Positions 18,619-27,643 are shown, counted from the stretch's first letter. The stretch: 64,000 nt of DNA from Gammaproteobacteria bacterium (GCA_030828385.1 JAURCS010000015.1:1-64000); one strand, 5' to 3'. Numbers and translations are program-made. Notes: generated from the letters alone by a model not told the origin.

Positions 18619-20168
18619 CAGTGCTCACCTTTATTAAAATCAGCAGAAAAATGTTTAACGGCACTCATCACAGGTACAGGTGTGAGACCACCCATGGCAC
18701 AAAGTGAAGCAGACTCCATGGTATCGCATAAATCCTTGAGGATAATATGCTGTGTTTCACGCTCTGTTTCGTCAGCGGCTTCAACGATTTTGTCAATAAC
18801 TTCCATACCCCTGACAGAGCCAATACGACAGGGGGTGCACTTGCCACAGGATTCAACGGCACAGAACTCCATGGAAAAACGGGCTTGTTTGGCCATATCC
18901 ACACTATCATCAAATACTACTACACCACCATGTCCAAGCATGCCGCCAGCTTTGGCAAATTCTTCATAGTCCAGTTGGGTATCCAGCAGGGAGTCAGGGA
19001 AATACGCTCCCAGAGGGCCGCCGACCTGAACTGCCCGCAAGGGGCGTCCGCTGTGGGTGCCTGCGCCAAAATCCTCAATTAAATTACGTAAGGTGAGGCC
19101 AAAGGCTTTTTCTATGAGACCGCCTTGTTTTATATTTCCTCCCAACTGAAATGGCATGGTGCCCAGAGAGCGTCCCTGACCGTAGTTGGCATAATGCTTG
19201 CCACCTTTTTCGAGTATCACCGGCACTGAAGCCAGGGATATCACATTGTTAACTACGGTAGGTTTACCAAACAGGCCTTCAATGGCAGGCAGTGGTGGCT
19301 TGAAGCGAATCTGTCCGCGTTTTCCTTCCAGGCTTTCCAGCAGGGAAGTCTCTTCACCACAAATATAGGCACCTGCACCCATGAAAACTTCAAGGTGGAA
19401 GTTTTTGCCGGAATCTTGAATATTGTCACCGAGAAATCCCGCTGTCTTTGCATTTTCAATCGCTTCATTCAGAATTCGCTGAGTCAGCGGGTATTCAGAA
19501 CGCAGGTAGATATAACCGGTGTCAGCGCCAACGGCGAGTCCGGCAATGGTCATGCCTTCGATCAGGCTTAAAGGGTCACCTTCCATAATCATGCGATCTG
19601 AAAAAGTGCCGCTATCGCCTTCGTCGGCATTGCAGACAATGTATTTCTGATCAGCGACGCAATCGGCGACGGTGCGCCACTTGATAGCCGTGGGGAAGGC
19701 TGCACCTCCGCGACCACGCAAACCTGAATCAGTCATCTCGGCAATGATGCCGTCGGCATCTTTGGCCAGGGCATTCTTTAGCCCGACAAACCCGCCCAGG
19801 CTTTCATAGGCAGGCACCGATGTGGCTTCAATAATGCCACAGCGAGCAAAGGTCAGGCGTTCCTGGTTTTTAAACCAGGGCAGTTCATTCACATTGCCCA
19901 GGGCTTTGCTATGTTGGCCGCCATTTAAAAAGTCCGCATCAAATAAATCAGGAACATCTTCCACAGTGATTGGACCATAGCCTACGCGGCCATTATCAGT
20001 TTCAACTTCTATCAGGGGTTCCAGAAAGCAGGCCCCGCGGGATCCGTTGCGCACTAGTTCTATTTCAAGGTTACGATAACGGGCTTCGGTATCAATGGCT
20101 TTGGCAAGGAGTTCTGCGCCCAGTGAGGCAGAAGTGGTTTCGCGGGGAATATAAATTTTGATGCTCAT
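18618..20168 (-). CDS. fdhB: NAD-dependent formate dehydrogenase, beta subunit (NuoF-like)
   Basis: A 516-aa flavoprotein that binds FMN, NAD and one 4Fe-4S cluster. A thioredoxin-like N-terminal stretch (about 1-120) precedes the NuoF core. Core motifs include GRGGAAFPTAIKW (NADH site), CNADEGDSGTFSDR (FMN), GAYICGEETSLLESLEG, and the cluster motif ESCGKCTPCRIG near 420. The fused N-terminal domain is as in FdsB. It takes electrons from the alpha subunit through the gamma subunit and reduces NAD. One-base overlaps with the genes on both sides point to strict translational coupling. Confidence 0.95.
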   Translation of the reverse strand: MSIKIYIPRETTSASLGAELLAKAIDTEARYRNLEIELVRNGSRGACFLEPLIEVETDNGRVGYGPITVEDVPDLFDADFLNGGQHSKALGNVNELPWFKNQERLTFARCGIIEATSVPAYESLGGFVGLKNALAKDADGIIAEMTDSGLRGRGGAAFPTAIKWRTVADCVADQKYIVCNADEGDSGTFSDRMIMEGDPLSLIEGMTIAGLAVGADTGYIYLRSEYPLTQRILNEAIENAKTAGFLGDNIQDSGKNFHLEVFMGAGAYICGEETSLLESLEGKRGQIRFKPPLPAIEGLFGKPTVVNNVISLASVPVILEKGGKHYANYGQGRSLGTMPFQLGGNIKQGGLIEKAFGLTLRNLIEDFGAGTHSGRPLRAVQVGGPLGAYFPDSLLDTQLDYEEFAKAGGMLGHGGVVVFDDSVDMAKQARFSMEFCAVESCGKCTPCRIGSVRGMEVIDKIVEAADETERETQHIILKDLCDTMESASLCAMGGLTPVPVMSAVKHFSADFNKGEH

Positions 20169-20680
20169 TATGCTAACTCCTCGCTTGTCGCTGCACTTAG
20201 CGATTCAGTAAGCGCCTTGAAGCCATCAATGCTGACGCGCCCATAAGTCTCCTGGTCTATCATGATATTGGGAGAACATGCGCAGTTGCCCAGGCAATAA
20301 ACCGGCTCCAGGGTAAAGTCGCCGGAAGGGGTGGTTTCATGGAAATCCACGCCGAGAAAAGACTTTATATCTTCCGTTAATTTGACAGAACCCATGGCCT
20401 GACAGGCCTCGGCCTGACAAACTTTCACCGTGTATTTGCCCGGCTTGCTGGTTTTGTAATCGTGGTAGAAACTTGCAACCCCATGTATTTCGGCTCGACT
20501 GAGATTGAATACTTTGCCCAGCATTGCCATGGCGCTGGGATCAATATAGCCGAATAATTGCTGGATTCGATGAAGTGCGAGCATGACGCCACCGGTGCGT
20601 CCTCTGAATTCCTGAACGGCCATTTTGGCCGCATCCAGGTTCCATTCCTGATATTTGATAGGTCCTGATAACTGCTGCAT
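20168..20680 (-). CDS. fdhG: NAD-dependent formate dehydrogenase, gamma subunit (NuoE-like)
   Basis: First gene of the formate dehydrogenase operon, 170 aa. It is a thioredoxin-fold 2Fe-2S protein with the four ligands in VCQAEACQAMG and CLGNCACSPN. The N-terminal helical part (EFRGRTGGVMLALHRIQQLFGY) is typical of NuoE/FdsG. Its stop overlaps the beta gene start as TAATG. No delta subunit gene (fdsD) is found beside the operon, and the FdsC/FdhD homologue is at 27989-28819. Confidence 0.93.
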   Translation of the reverse strand: MQQLSGPIKYQEWNLDAAKMAVQEFRGRTGGVMLALHRIQQLFGYIDPSAMAMLGKVFNLSRAEIHGVASFYHDYKTSKPGKYTVKVCQAEACQAMGSVKLTEDIKSFLGVDFHETTPSGDFTLEPVYCLGNCACSPNIMIDQETYGRVSIDGFKALTESLSAATSEELA

Positions 20681-20838
20681 GCTTAAAAAATCCTGCTATT
20701 GAGACTCGAATTGAAAACCTGGCTTACAAATAAAGGGCTGAATAACGCTAAATATGATATACAGAATTTTCAGGCGGATAAATCGGGTTAGTGGTCTTCT
20801 CTGGAGCGCGGATTCTACCATGAGAGCGTGAGACCAGC

Positions 20839-20859
20839 AATTTTCGATTATCGAAAATT
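20839..20859. promoter_or_regulatory. Perfect 21-bp palindrome, candidate operator for the fdh operon
   Basis: Arms aattttcgat and atcgaaaatt meet at a single central T. It lies about 160 bases upstream of the first fdh gene. There is no T-run, so it is not a terminator. A dimeric regulator (LysR type, for example) is the simplest reading, but no regulator gene is adjacent. Confidence 0.5.
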
Positions 20860-20923
20860 TTCATCAACAAGGACTTAATCCCTTGAAAAACATAGGGCTT
20901 TTACATCAGCTTTGTAATAACAA

Positions 20924-21007
20924 AGTCACAAGTCACAAGTCTCAAGAAAGACCAAAGCTGGCTGTGTTGGTTGCCTGCTTGCAACTAGTGACTTGTGACT
21001 TGTAACT
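20924..21007. repeat. Long inverted repeat with heptad arms
   Basis: Left arm 20924-20941 (agtcacaagtcacaagtc) and right arm 20990-21007 match at 17 of 18 positions around a 48-base loop. Each arm is itself a tandem of cacaagt-type heptads. The element sits 7 bases past the stop of the minus-strand cytochrome gene. Related arms occur at 8846-8990 after tolC. Confidence 0.75.
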
Positions 21008-21014
21008 ATCGTTA

Positions 21015-21353
21015 TCAGGGAGCCTGATCAAGAATCCACTGCATCATAAGCAGGGCCTGCTCTTCGCTCACGCGTTGATTGGGCACCATGGGCACGACTC
21101 CCCAATTACCGCCACCACCACGAATTATTTTTCCGGCCAGCACCTGTGTTACCTGCTCCCTGCGCTCGGCATGTCGAGCGGCAATTGCCTGCCAGGATGG
21201 CCCTATGGAGGCGCTGTCCAGCTGATGACAGGCATAGCACATTTTGTCGCTGATGAGGGTCTCTGTCTGATCCTGGCCATAGGCAGAAAAAGGGACAATA
21301 AAAATATATAAAACAATAATATATAATATATATCTAGAAAATACATTAATCAT
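21015..21353 (-). CDS. Small class I cytochrome c, exported
   Basis: A 112-aa protein with a signal peptide (cleavage after about residue 26, ...SAYGQ). It has one heme c site CYACH and a downstream Met (VPMVPNQ) that could be the sixth ligand. It is a probable single-heme periplasmic electron carrier of the cytochrome c5/c551 type. It begins 5 bases after the stop of the Vgb-like gene, so the two form an operon and may exchange electrons. The signal region is notably AT-rich compared with neighbours. Confidence 0.87.
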   Translation of the reverse strand: MINVFSRYILYIIVLYIFIVPFSAYGQDQTETLISDKMCYACHQLDSASIGPSWQAIAARHAERREQVTQVLAGKIIRGGGGNWGVVPMVPNQRVSEEQALLMMQWILDQAP

Positions 21354-21358
21354 AAAAT

Positions 21359-23236
21359 CTACTTCCTGCTTATTTTGGCTGGCGTGGGGGCACTGGCATT
21401 TTCGCTTGAAAAACTGACTGGATAGGCGCCATCGCCGGGCTCAATGATCAGCGCCATTCGCGGACCATTAACGTTTTCCACAATATTGGCATAAGAGCTC
21501 ACCAGCACACCGCTTGTCGGGTCAATATCAATCATGCGCAGAAAACTTTGTTCGCGGGGCAGGGGAAGTACCCCATAGGACCGCGTTGCCGGATCAAAGC
21601 GATAAATTACATCCGCGTTGGCCGTAGCGACCCAGACTACCCGGCGCACGCTATCCCAGGTTACCGAATAGGGGGCAGCACCCGTGTCGGGTAAGTCATG
21701 AATAGCGATCATTTCACGCTTTTTGATATCAAATTCTGCGATCTGACCGGTGCCATAGAGTGCCAGGTACATAATATCGTCATCACTGATAGTAATACGG
21801 CGCGGTCCTGTGTTGGGATCTGGCAGCACAAAGGGGCCAATAAATTCTTCTGTTTCGATATTAAAACCACCGAAAACACCGTTTCCCAGCTGTGAGTACC
21901 AGACTTCCTTGCGGTCACTGGTCATTACCAGGCCGTATACTGAGGCAGTGCCATAGAGGGCGCTATCATTGGCCCGGCTTTCGGCAACCGGGGTATTCCA
22001 GATTCGGGTTTCACCGCTTTCAGGATCAAAAAAGCCTACAGCCCTGTTGCCGATATCCGAAAACCAGACTCTTCCTGCTGCATCGCTGAGTAACTCGTGT
22101 TCCGAGCTGAAACTGAGGTCGTGAATGCCAACCCCGCCGCCAGTGGTGGTTTTAAGACGCCAGGTTTGCCACGTTCCGGACTGTGGATTCAGTTTGGCGA
22201 CCGTATCATTGAAAAGCGGGGTTACCCATAACTCGCCATTGGAGCTGCGATGTAATGAATGGGGGGCGATCAGGTAATCAGTGGGGACCTCAAAGTTTTG
22301 CTGCCTTCCGGTCCTGACATCGATGCCGACAATCCGGTTGGCGTTGACATCGGCGGCAAGGAGCATGGCAGGATCCCCCAGCATGACCGCTTCGCGAATG
22401 GCGTTGGGTTCCGGGACTTCATATTCCCATATTGCCGTGTCGCTTGTGGCGATTATGGGTGCTCCCCGATCATATCCTTCTATATGGTCCATGCGGTCAT
22501 TAAAATATGTGGTGAGTACATCGATGACCTCAGCGTAATTCTCAACGGCATAGACCGCCTGGGCATCAATTTCCGCCCCTTCAGCGCGGCCTCCACGACT
22601 GAATTCCCAGGCTGAGAGAAAATTCATGTACTTGACGATGGAGTCCCAGCTTTGCCGGCGCGCCAGCTCGGGCTGGACAGCATGAATATCATCAATTGCG
22701 CGGGCATAAGCCCTGACTTCTGAGGCCGGGACCTGATGGCAGTCGATGCAGTTCATAACAAAGTCAGCTTTCTCCTGTCTGTCTTCTATGCGTCCGAGCC
22801 ATGCCGAGGCTGGCGCCACGTCCACCTGGTTGGTGACAGACTGCATAACGAAAGTAAGTTGAGCGGAACGACGATCAGTATCGACAAGCCTGTCAATCTG
22901 CCGATAACCCAGTCCGCGGGCAACAATATTGGAATCGCTGTTTATGCGCTCGGCAAAGGTTTCAGGAAAACTGTAGCCACCATCAGCAGCACTGAATACG
23001 GTAACGACGCTTGCGCCTTTTGCGCCAGGCTCGCGGGTGTAAATGACCTGTATGCCAGACAAGGCATTACCATTCGTATCCAGCACCTGGCCAGCGACGG
23101 TGCCAGCATTGGTAATCTGGCTGAAGGAAATTCCTGCCAGCAGGGCAAGACCGGCGAAAGCAGGGCTAACACGAGGAGTTAACAGCATTTTCCAGCGTGC
23201 TCCTGTACAGGATAGTGATTGCTTGAAGCCTTGCAT
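21359..23236 (-). CDS. Exported Vgb-like beta-propeller protein with a heme c motif and a carboxypeptidase-regulatory-like domain
   Basis: The start at 23236 has a GGGAG ribosome site 8 bases upstream (a TTG at 23287 is the longer alternative) and gives 625 aa. Order: export signal (about 20-45), carboxypeptidase-regulatory-like beta-sandwich (GTVAGQVLDTNGNALSGIQV), a single heme c motif CIDCH (about 163-167), then a six- to seven-bladed propeller like virginiamycin B lyase/SMP-30 (repeats such as LWVTPLFNDTVAKL and VWFSDIGNRAVGFF). The heme motif makes a redox role likelier than an antibiotic lyase role. It heads an operon with the small cytochrome c. The true substrate is unknown. Confidence 0.78.
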   Translation of the reverse strand: MQGFKQSLSCTGARWKMLLTPRVSPAFAGLALLAGISFSQITNAGTVAGQVLDTNGNALSGIQVIYTREPGAKGASVVTVFSAADGGYSFPETFAERINSDSNIVARGLGYRQIDRLVDTDRRSAQLTFVMQSVTNQVDVAPASAWLGRIEDRQEKADFVMNCIDCHQVPASEVRAYARAIDDIHAVQPELARRQSWDSIVKYMNFLSAWEFSRGGRAEGAEIDAQAVYAVENYAEVIDVLTTYFNDRMDHIEGYDRGAPIIATSDTAIWEYEVPEPNAIREAVMLGDPAMLLAADVNANRIVGIDVRTGRQQNFEVPTDYLIAPHSLHRSSNGELWVTPLFNDTVAKLNPQSGTWQTWRLKTTTGGGVGIHDLSFSSEHELLSDAAGRVWFSDIGNRAVGFFDPESGETRIWNTPVAESRANDSALYGTASVYGLVMTSDRKEVWYSQLGNGVFGGFNIETEEFIGPFVLPDPNTGPRRITISDDDIMYLALYGTGQIAEFDIKKREMIAIHDLPDTGAAPYSVTWDSVRRVVWVATANADVIYRFDPATRSYGVLPLPREQSFLRMIDIDPTSGVLVSSYANIVENVNGPRMALIIEPGDGAYPVSFSSENASAPTPAKISRK

Positions 23237-23313
23237 GAAAGTTGCTCCCGAAAGTGGCTGGGTGTTAGTCAACGCTGTCCTGATCAAGAGCTATAGTAGT
23301 GAAAACAGGGCAA

Positions 23314-23346
23314 CAAAAAAAGCCGGCGCTAGGCCGGCTTTTTTCA
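23314..23346 (-). terminator. Terminator after the SnoaL-like gene
   Basis: Stem agccggc/gccggct, loop gctag, with A-run and T-run flanks. It ends the minus-strand gene at 23367 and separates it from the Vgb-like operon. Confidence 0.87.
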
Positions 23347-23366
23347 TGCTGTTAAATCAGTAGCAA

Positions 23367-23861
23367 TCAGGGATTAACCAGAGCAGGGTCCCAGTGTTCA
23401 TCGGCCTTGCCATCAACAAAACGCCAGGTATCAAACCAGGTGGTGTAATACATTTCGCCTTCCTTGTGAGGATGCGGATAAGTGCGTGGCATCATCACCG
23501 TTACATAATCATCTTCCGCTGTCACTGAAACCACCTCGGTGGTTAGAGGACCGCAGTCTTCAATAGCCGGTCGATTCATTACCTCGGTAAAGTAATATAT
23601 CACGCCAGCCAGACCGGAAGCGGCATTGGGGTTATGCTGAATATAGGCGTCAGTCAGCCATTCGCCGGCACGGTCCCACTGGTTGCATTGCAGCAGCTCA
23701 CGCATGATATGCAGTGCGGCCTGTTTGTTGCGATGAAGCACAGGGTCATCATCAACAAACAGAGATTCCGGGTCGTCAACCCCAATAACAGGATCTTGCG
23801 CAGAAACGCAAAAACTCGTCAAAAGCAAAAGTAAACTGGTTATAGTTGTCAGGGTCTTCAT
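23367..23861 (-). CDS. Exported SnoaL/NTF2-like protein
   Basis: A 164-aa protein with a clear signal peptide (MKTLTTITSLLLLLTSFCVSA). The mature part has the SnoaL-like cone-fold pattern: NKQAALHIMRELLQCNQWDR, AYIQHNPNAASG, and a final YYTTWFDTWRFVDGKADEHWD. Such proteins are predicted cyclases, hydrolases or binding proteins. The start has a GAGGA ribosome site. It lies between the propeller-enzyme remnant and the Vgb-like operon, with its own terminator. Confidence 0.8.
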   Translation of the reverse strand: MKTLTTITSLLLLLTSFCVSAQDPVIGVDDPESLFVDDDPVLHRNKQAALHIMRELLQCNQWDRAGEWLTDAYIQHNPNAASGLAGVIYYFTEVMNRPAIEDCGPLTTEVVSVTAEDDYVTVMMPRTYPHPHKEGEMYYTTWFDTWRFVDGKADEHWDPALVNP

Positions 23862-23994
23862 ATTATTTTCCTCTTTTATAAACCCGTTGAAAAAACTGAA
23901 AGGTCACGATCTGCCAGTATCATATATCAACATTTGAAAGTAAATCGTACCTCCCATTTGAAGAGAATGTATGGCAATACTTTTTATTACTATT

Positions 23995-24522
23995 TCATTC
24001 GCTGGTAAAAACCAGCAAGACATTACCGATAGCGCCATTTTCACGCCAATATAGCCTGATGTAACGAGTAATATGCCGTCTTCGACCACTTGACCCACAG
24101 CGCCCATGGAGCCGCCATTGGCGCTTATTTCATTCACGGTTTCAAAATCCCTGGTGGTATTAAACGCCCAAAGGGTTTTACCGTCAGCAGTGGCTGCTGT
24201 CACGATCCAGTAAATAAACTTTGCCATTTTCATCGCCGATAAAAAACCGGTTGCCAGACAATGCCGGATTACCTATTACCGAGCGCACATCTTTAAAACC
24301 ATAGGCCCATTTCAGCGTCAGCCGGGGCAGGGTCGCACTATTTATTGGGTTGGACAGATAAGAATTGGATCGCGTGTTGCCATGATTGCCGCCCCAGACT
24401 TGCCAGACATCATTGCCGGGCTCAAAACCAGAGCCTGGCGGGCAAGTAATAGCCAGAACCTCCGATGAAACGGAGAAAAACAGACAAAGCAATAAACAGG
24501 TTTTATGCATTTGATATCGCAA
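23995..24522 (-). pseudogene. Remnant of an exported PQQ-type propeller dehydrogenase (polyvinyl-alcohol-dehydrogenase-like)
   Basis: The 5' part (24522 down to about 24200) encodes a signal peptide and the start of a propeller enzyme: CPPGSGFEPGNDVWQVWGG, GNHGNTRS, then NGKVYLLD. The frame then shifts. A second frame carries what is normally the far C-terminus: DGKTLWAFNTTRDFETVN, GGSMGAVG, LLVTSGYIG. A further shift near 24045 is needed to reach NGAIGNVLLVFTSE and a stop at 23995. Blades 2 to about 7 of a ~500-600-aa protein are therefore missing and the frame is broken twice. The family oxidises alcohol groups in the periplasm with PQQ. Confidence 0.8.
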
Positions 24523-24597
24523 GTGATAATTTTTAGGTGACTATATTTCAGCAGGATAAGAATAATAAGGGGTTCGGTATTCCCCATCAACGAAAAT

Positions 24598-24631
24598 AAA
24601 AAACCCGGCTACGTTGCCGCAGCCGGGTTTG
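24598..24631 (-). terminator. Terminator of the TonB receptor gene
   Basis: A 10-bp stem aaacccggct/agccgggttt with a 10-base loop and a T-run on the minus strand, 25 bases past the receptor stop. Confidence 0.88.
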
Positions 24632-24655
24632 AATGGTTAGTTTTAAACATGGACT

Positions 24656-27643
24656 TTAAAAGTTCATGTTCAGGCCAATCACGTAGCGCCGACCGATAGC
24701 ATCGTACAGACCGTTGATGCCAGAGGTGCCGCCGAGGAAGCCAACACCATCGCCAGGCGTCTGAGGTGGCTCCTCATCGAACAGGTTATTCACCGTCAGG
24801 AAGACGTTGTAGGTACTGCCCCCTTCGCCGGTAAAGTCATACCCGAGGGTGAGGTCGGTAATGAACACAGAATCAATCGTGTTGTTATCCTTTTCGCCCG
24901 GTGGGCTGAACCTGTCCTGGGTCCAACTGTCGATGTACTGGCCGTTCAGGAAGGCCCTGAAATCGTTGCGCCTGTAGGTCAGGTTGGTCAGGAAACGGTT
25001 GGTGGGATCGGAGCGGTTCAAAAAGTCTCTTGGTGCACCCGGGACCAGCTGCGACCTCTCATCGATGTTGTTGCCAAGCAAACGCCAGCTCAGGCTTTCA
25101 TCACCGCCAAAAAAGCTGACATCCGTGGTGTAACGCATTTCCAAGTCGAAGCCTTTCAGTCGCAGCTCATCGAGGTTGAAGTAGATCGTGGTGATCCTTG
25201 TGATCTGGCCAGTTTCCGGGCTTCGTTCGATCAGATCACACAGTTCCTGTGCACCCGCGAAGCAGTTGTCGACGATATCCTGGAATGGTGGCTGTGCCAT
25301 TGCACCGTCAATCTTGATGTCATACCAGTCACCGGAGATGGAGAAACCGGGCAGCCAGCTGGGCTGGTATACAGCGCCAAAAGTTAGGGTATCGGCCTCT
25401 TCAGGATCGACGTTGGGGTTGCCGGAATTTCGGCTGGCGGTAAAGATGAAGGAATTACCCAGGAATGGGTCAATTACTGCTGCACCACCGGCTGTTTCGT
25501 CGAAACGTTCCCTCAGGGTCGCGGCCCTGACGTCACGTGAGCTGGTGGCCCTGAGCCTGAGGTCATCGTTGAGCTGCCAGCTCAGGCCCATTTTCCAGGA
25601 TTCGACGCCGCCGGACCCGGAGTAATCCGCGTAACGGTAGGCTAGGCTAGCGTCCAGCTGCTGGATCAGTGGAGCATCGGCAATAAGCGGGACGTTGACC
25701 TCGCCAAATACCTCATCAACTGTGAAGCTGCCATCAAGCACCGTGGTCGGGGTCTGGATGGAGCCAGTAAAGAGGATGCGGGACAGGTTGCCTGCACCTT
25801 GGAAGCCGGGAGGTACGCTGCCTGCACGAATACCTGCCATGCCGCCGGGTTGCCCCTCTGGTACCAGGCCACGGAAGCCAGTGTTCTGGCCGCCGAGGAA
25901 AACAAACTCGTCTTCAAGTTCCTTCACCTGCTGTAGCACTTCATCCTTGCGATGGGAAGCGCCGAAGAAAGCCAGGATAGGGCCTGCGCCCCAACCTTCA
26001 TGCAGCTGGCCGTCGATGGTGATTTCGGCAAAGCTCTGCTCGTAGAGGCTGGCAATGAACTTTTCGTCATCCATCACATAGTCGATGCCATCAGGTGTGC
26101 TGGCTGCGCTCTGGACGCCGCCCAGCAGGTTTATGGGGCGGCAGTCACCAAAGTCGGTGGGATTGGCAAGAGCAGCATAACAGGCAGGCTGGCCATCCGG
26201 ACCGATGACTGCGTCCATCGCGGGAAATAGGTAGGCCAGGTCAGGGCCGTTTCGAAACTGCTGGCGTTGGTCAACCCGACCGTACTGTGCGTAGCCCTTG
26301 ATGTTCCAGTCGGTAAAGAAACCGGCGTCATCAAGGCGCAGGTTAAAGCCCACGGTGCCTGCCTTTGAACGGTCGTTCTGGGTAATCGTATATTGTCCCA
26401 AGGGGTTGTCCGCCTGGTTGTCACCGATAAGTGCCATATTGAATGAGGCCAGTCCCTCGTCATCCATTATCTGCTGCACGTTGGCAGGCAGGAAGGGATT
26501 TCCGGAGAATATGTTGACGGTCCAGGGGCCCTGCAGGAATGGGGTGGAGAACCAGGGGCTTTCCACTTCAGTGAAACCATACATGCCTTGAAAATAGACG
26601 TTCAGGTTGTCAGAGACATCATGGTCGTAATAGACAAAGACATTGTCCCTGTCATTGCGTGCCGAAATCTGGTTGTCGGCATCATTCTGCCAGTCTTGTG
26701 TTGCTGCAGTCAGGGCCTGGCAGTTACAGCCACCCTGGAATGAGCCCACGCCTGAGAAAGATTGGGGGCCGGCAACGACATTACCGTCATCACGGCTGAA
26801 TGCCCAGCGATGCAAGGCCGAGTTGGGTGCGTTGATAACACCGCCAGTGGAAACTGCTGTTGAGACCACGTAGTCGCGGGTAATCAGGCTTGGTCCGTTG
26901 GGATCAGGGTTGGTGATACGGGCTTGCTGCTTATACCAGGAGCGGTCTTCCAAAGCCTGCTGGGAACGAATTGCCTGCTGGCGGAATGAGTCAATGGAAA
27001 ACAGCAGATGGCCATTGTCGCCTACATCCCTGCCGTGAGTGAGCCCCAGCTCGTGGTTATCGCCATCTGCCCTGGAGGATGTTCCTGCCTGGGCTTTCAG
27101 CTTGGTCCCATTATAGTCGGTGTCCAGGATGAAGTTGATGACACCCGCTACGGCATCCGTGCCGTAGGCGGCGGAGGCACCGCCGGTAACCGCCTGCACG
27201 CTGCGAATAGCCGCTTCTGGTAAGGCACTCACGTTGGGAATACCCCAGCGGTTACCGGCCGGTACCCGGCGGCCATCCAGTAGGACTAGAGACCTCTGGG
27301 AGCCAGCACCGCGAAGGTTGAGGTTGGCACCGGCGGAGTTCCAGCCCACCTGGCTGGGGCGCTGGTTGTTGAAAAATTGGGGTAGTTTGCTTAATGATTC
27401 GCCAAGTTGCCCTGGATCGATATTACCAAGTTCTTCCAGGCCCAGATCGGTGACAGGCGTCGGTGATTCCATGCCGGCACGCTGGATGCGGGAACCAGTA
27501 ATTTGGATTTCCTCGACTTCCTGCGCCAGGGTTTGAGTTGCCAGAGTAGTTGCTAATGCTAGAACAGATAATTTAAAGCAGGCTTTTGTGGTTTGGCTTT
27601 TGCTGGCATGCAGTTGTGCACGATGATTGTTAAGCTTTTTCAT
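24656..27643 (-). CDS. TonB-dependent outer-membrane receptor
   Basis: A 995-aa receptor. A long signal region (about 1-41, ...TLATQTLAQ) is followed by a TonB-box-like EEIQITGSRIQ. The plug domain shows LNLRGAGSQRSLVLLDGRR and GGASAAYGTDAVAGVINF, and a 22-strand barrel runs to the C-terminal aromatic GLNMNF. This matches the marine proteobacterial receptors that import sugars, siderophores or lipid-like molecules; the ligand cannot be read. AGGGGA precedes the ATG. It lies upstream on the same strand of the broken propeller enzyme, which may once have processed its substrate. Confidence 0.92.
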   Translation of the reverse strand: MKKLNNHRAQLHASKSQTTKACFKLSVLALATTLATQTLAQEVEEIQITGSRIQRAGMESPTPVTDLGLEELGNIDPGQLGESLSKLPQFFNNQRPSQVGWNSAGANLNLRGAGSQRSLVLLDGRRVPAGNRWGIPNVSALPEAAIRSVQAVTGGASAAYGTDAVAGVINFILDTDYNGTKLKAQAGTSSRADGDNHELGLTHGRDVGDNGHLLFSIDSFRQQAIRSQQALEDRSWYKQQARITNPDPNGPSLITRDYVVSTAVSTGGVINAPNSALHRWAFSRDDGNVVAGPQSFSGVGSFQGGCNCQALTAATQDWQNDADNQISARNDRDNVFVYYDHDVSDNLNVYFQGMYGFTEVESPWFSTPFLQGPWTVNIFSGNPFLPANVQQIMDDEGLASFNMALIGDNQADNPLGQYTITQNDRSKAGTVGFNLRLDDAGFFTDWNIKGYAQYGRVDQRQQFRNGPDLAYLFPAMDAVIGPDGQPACYAALANPTDFGDCRPINLLGGVQSAASTPDGIDYVMDDEKFIASLYEQSFAEITIDGQLHEGWGAGPILAFFGASHRKDEVLQQVKELEDEFVFLGGQNTGFRGLVPEGQPGGMAGIRAGSVPPGFQGAGNLSRILFTGSIQTPTTVLDGSFTVDEVFGEVNVPLIADAPLIQQLDASLAYRYADYSGSGGVESWKMGLSWQLNDDLRLRATSSRDVRAATLRERFDETAGGAAVIDPFLGNSFIFTASRNSGNPNVDPEEADTLTFGAVYQPSWLPGFSISGDWYDIKIDGAMAQPPFQDIVDNCFAGAQELCDLIERSPETGQITRITTIYFNLDELRLKGFDLEMRYTTDVSFFGGDESLSWRLLGNNIDERSQLVPGAPRDFLNRSDPTNRFLTNLTYRRNDFRAFLNGQYIDSWTQDRFSPPGEKDNNTIDSVFITDLTLGYDFTGEGGSTYNVFLTVNNLFDEEPPQTPGDGVGFLGGTSGINGLYDAIGRRYVIGLNMNF

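Larger units (their letters stand above)
20681..21014. other. Gap upstream of the fdh operon: operator-like palindrome and a repeat, no gene
   Basis: This 334-base gap holds the leader of the fdh operon (minus strand), a 21-bp palindrome at 20839-20859 and a long inverted repeat at 20924-21007. I see no credible coding sequence or RNA gene. Confidence 0.7.
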
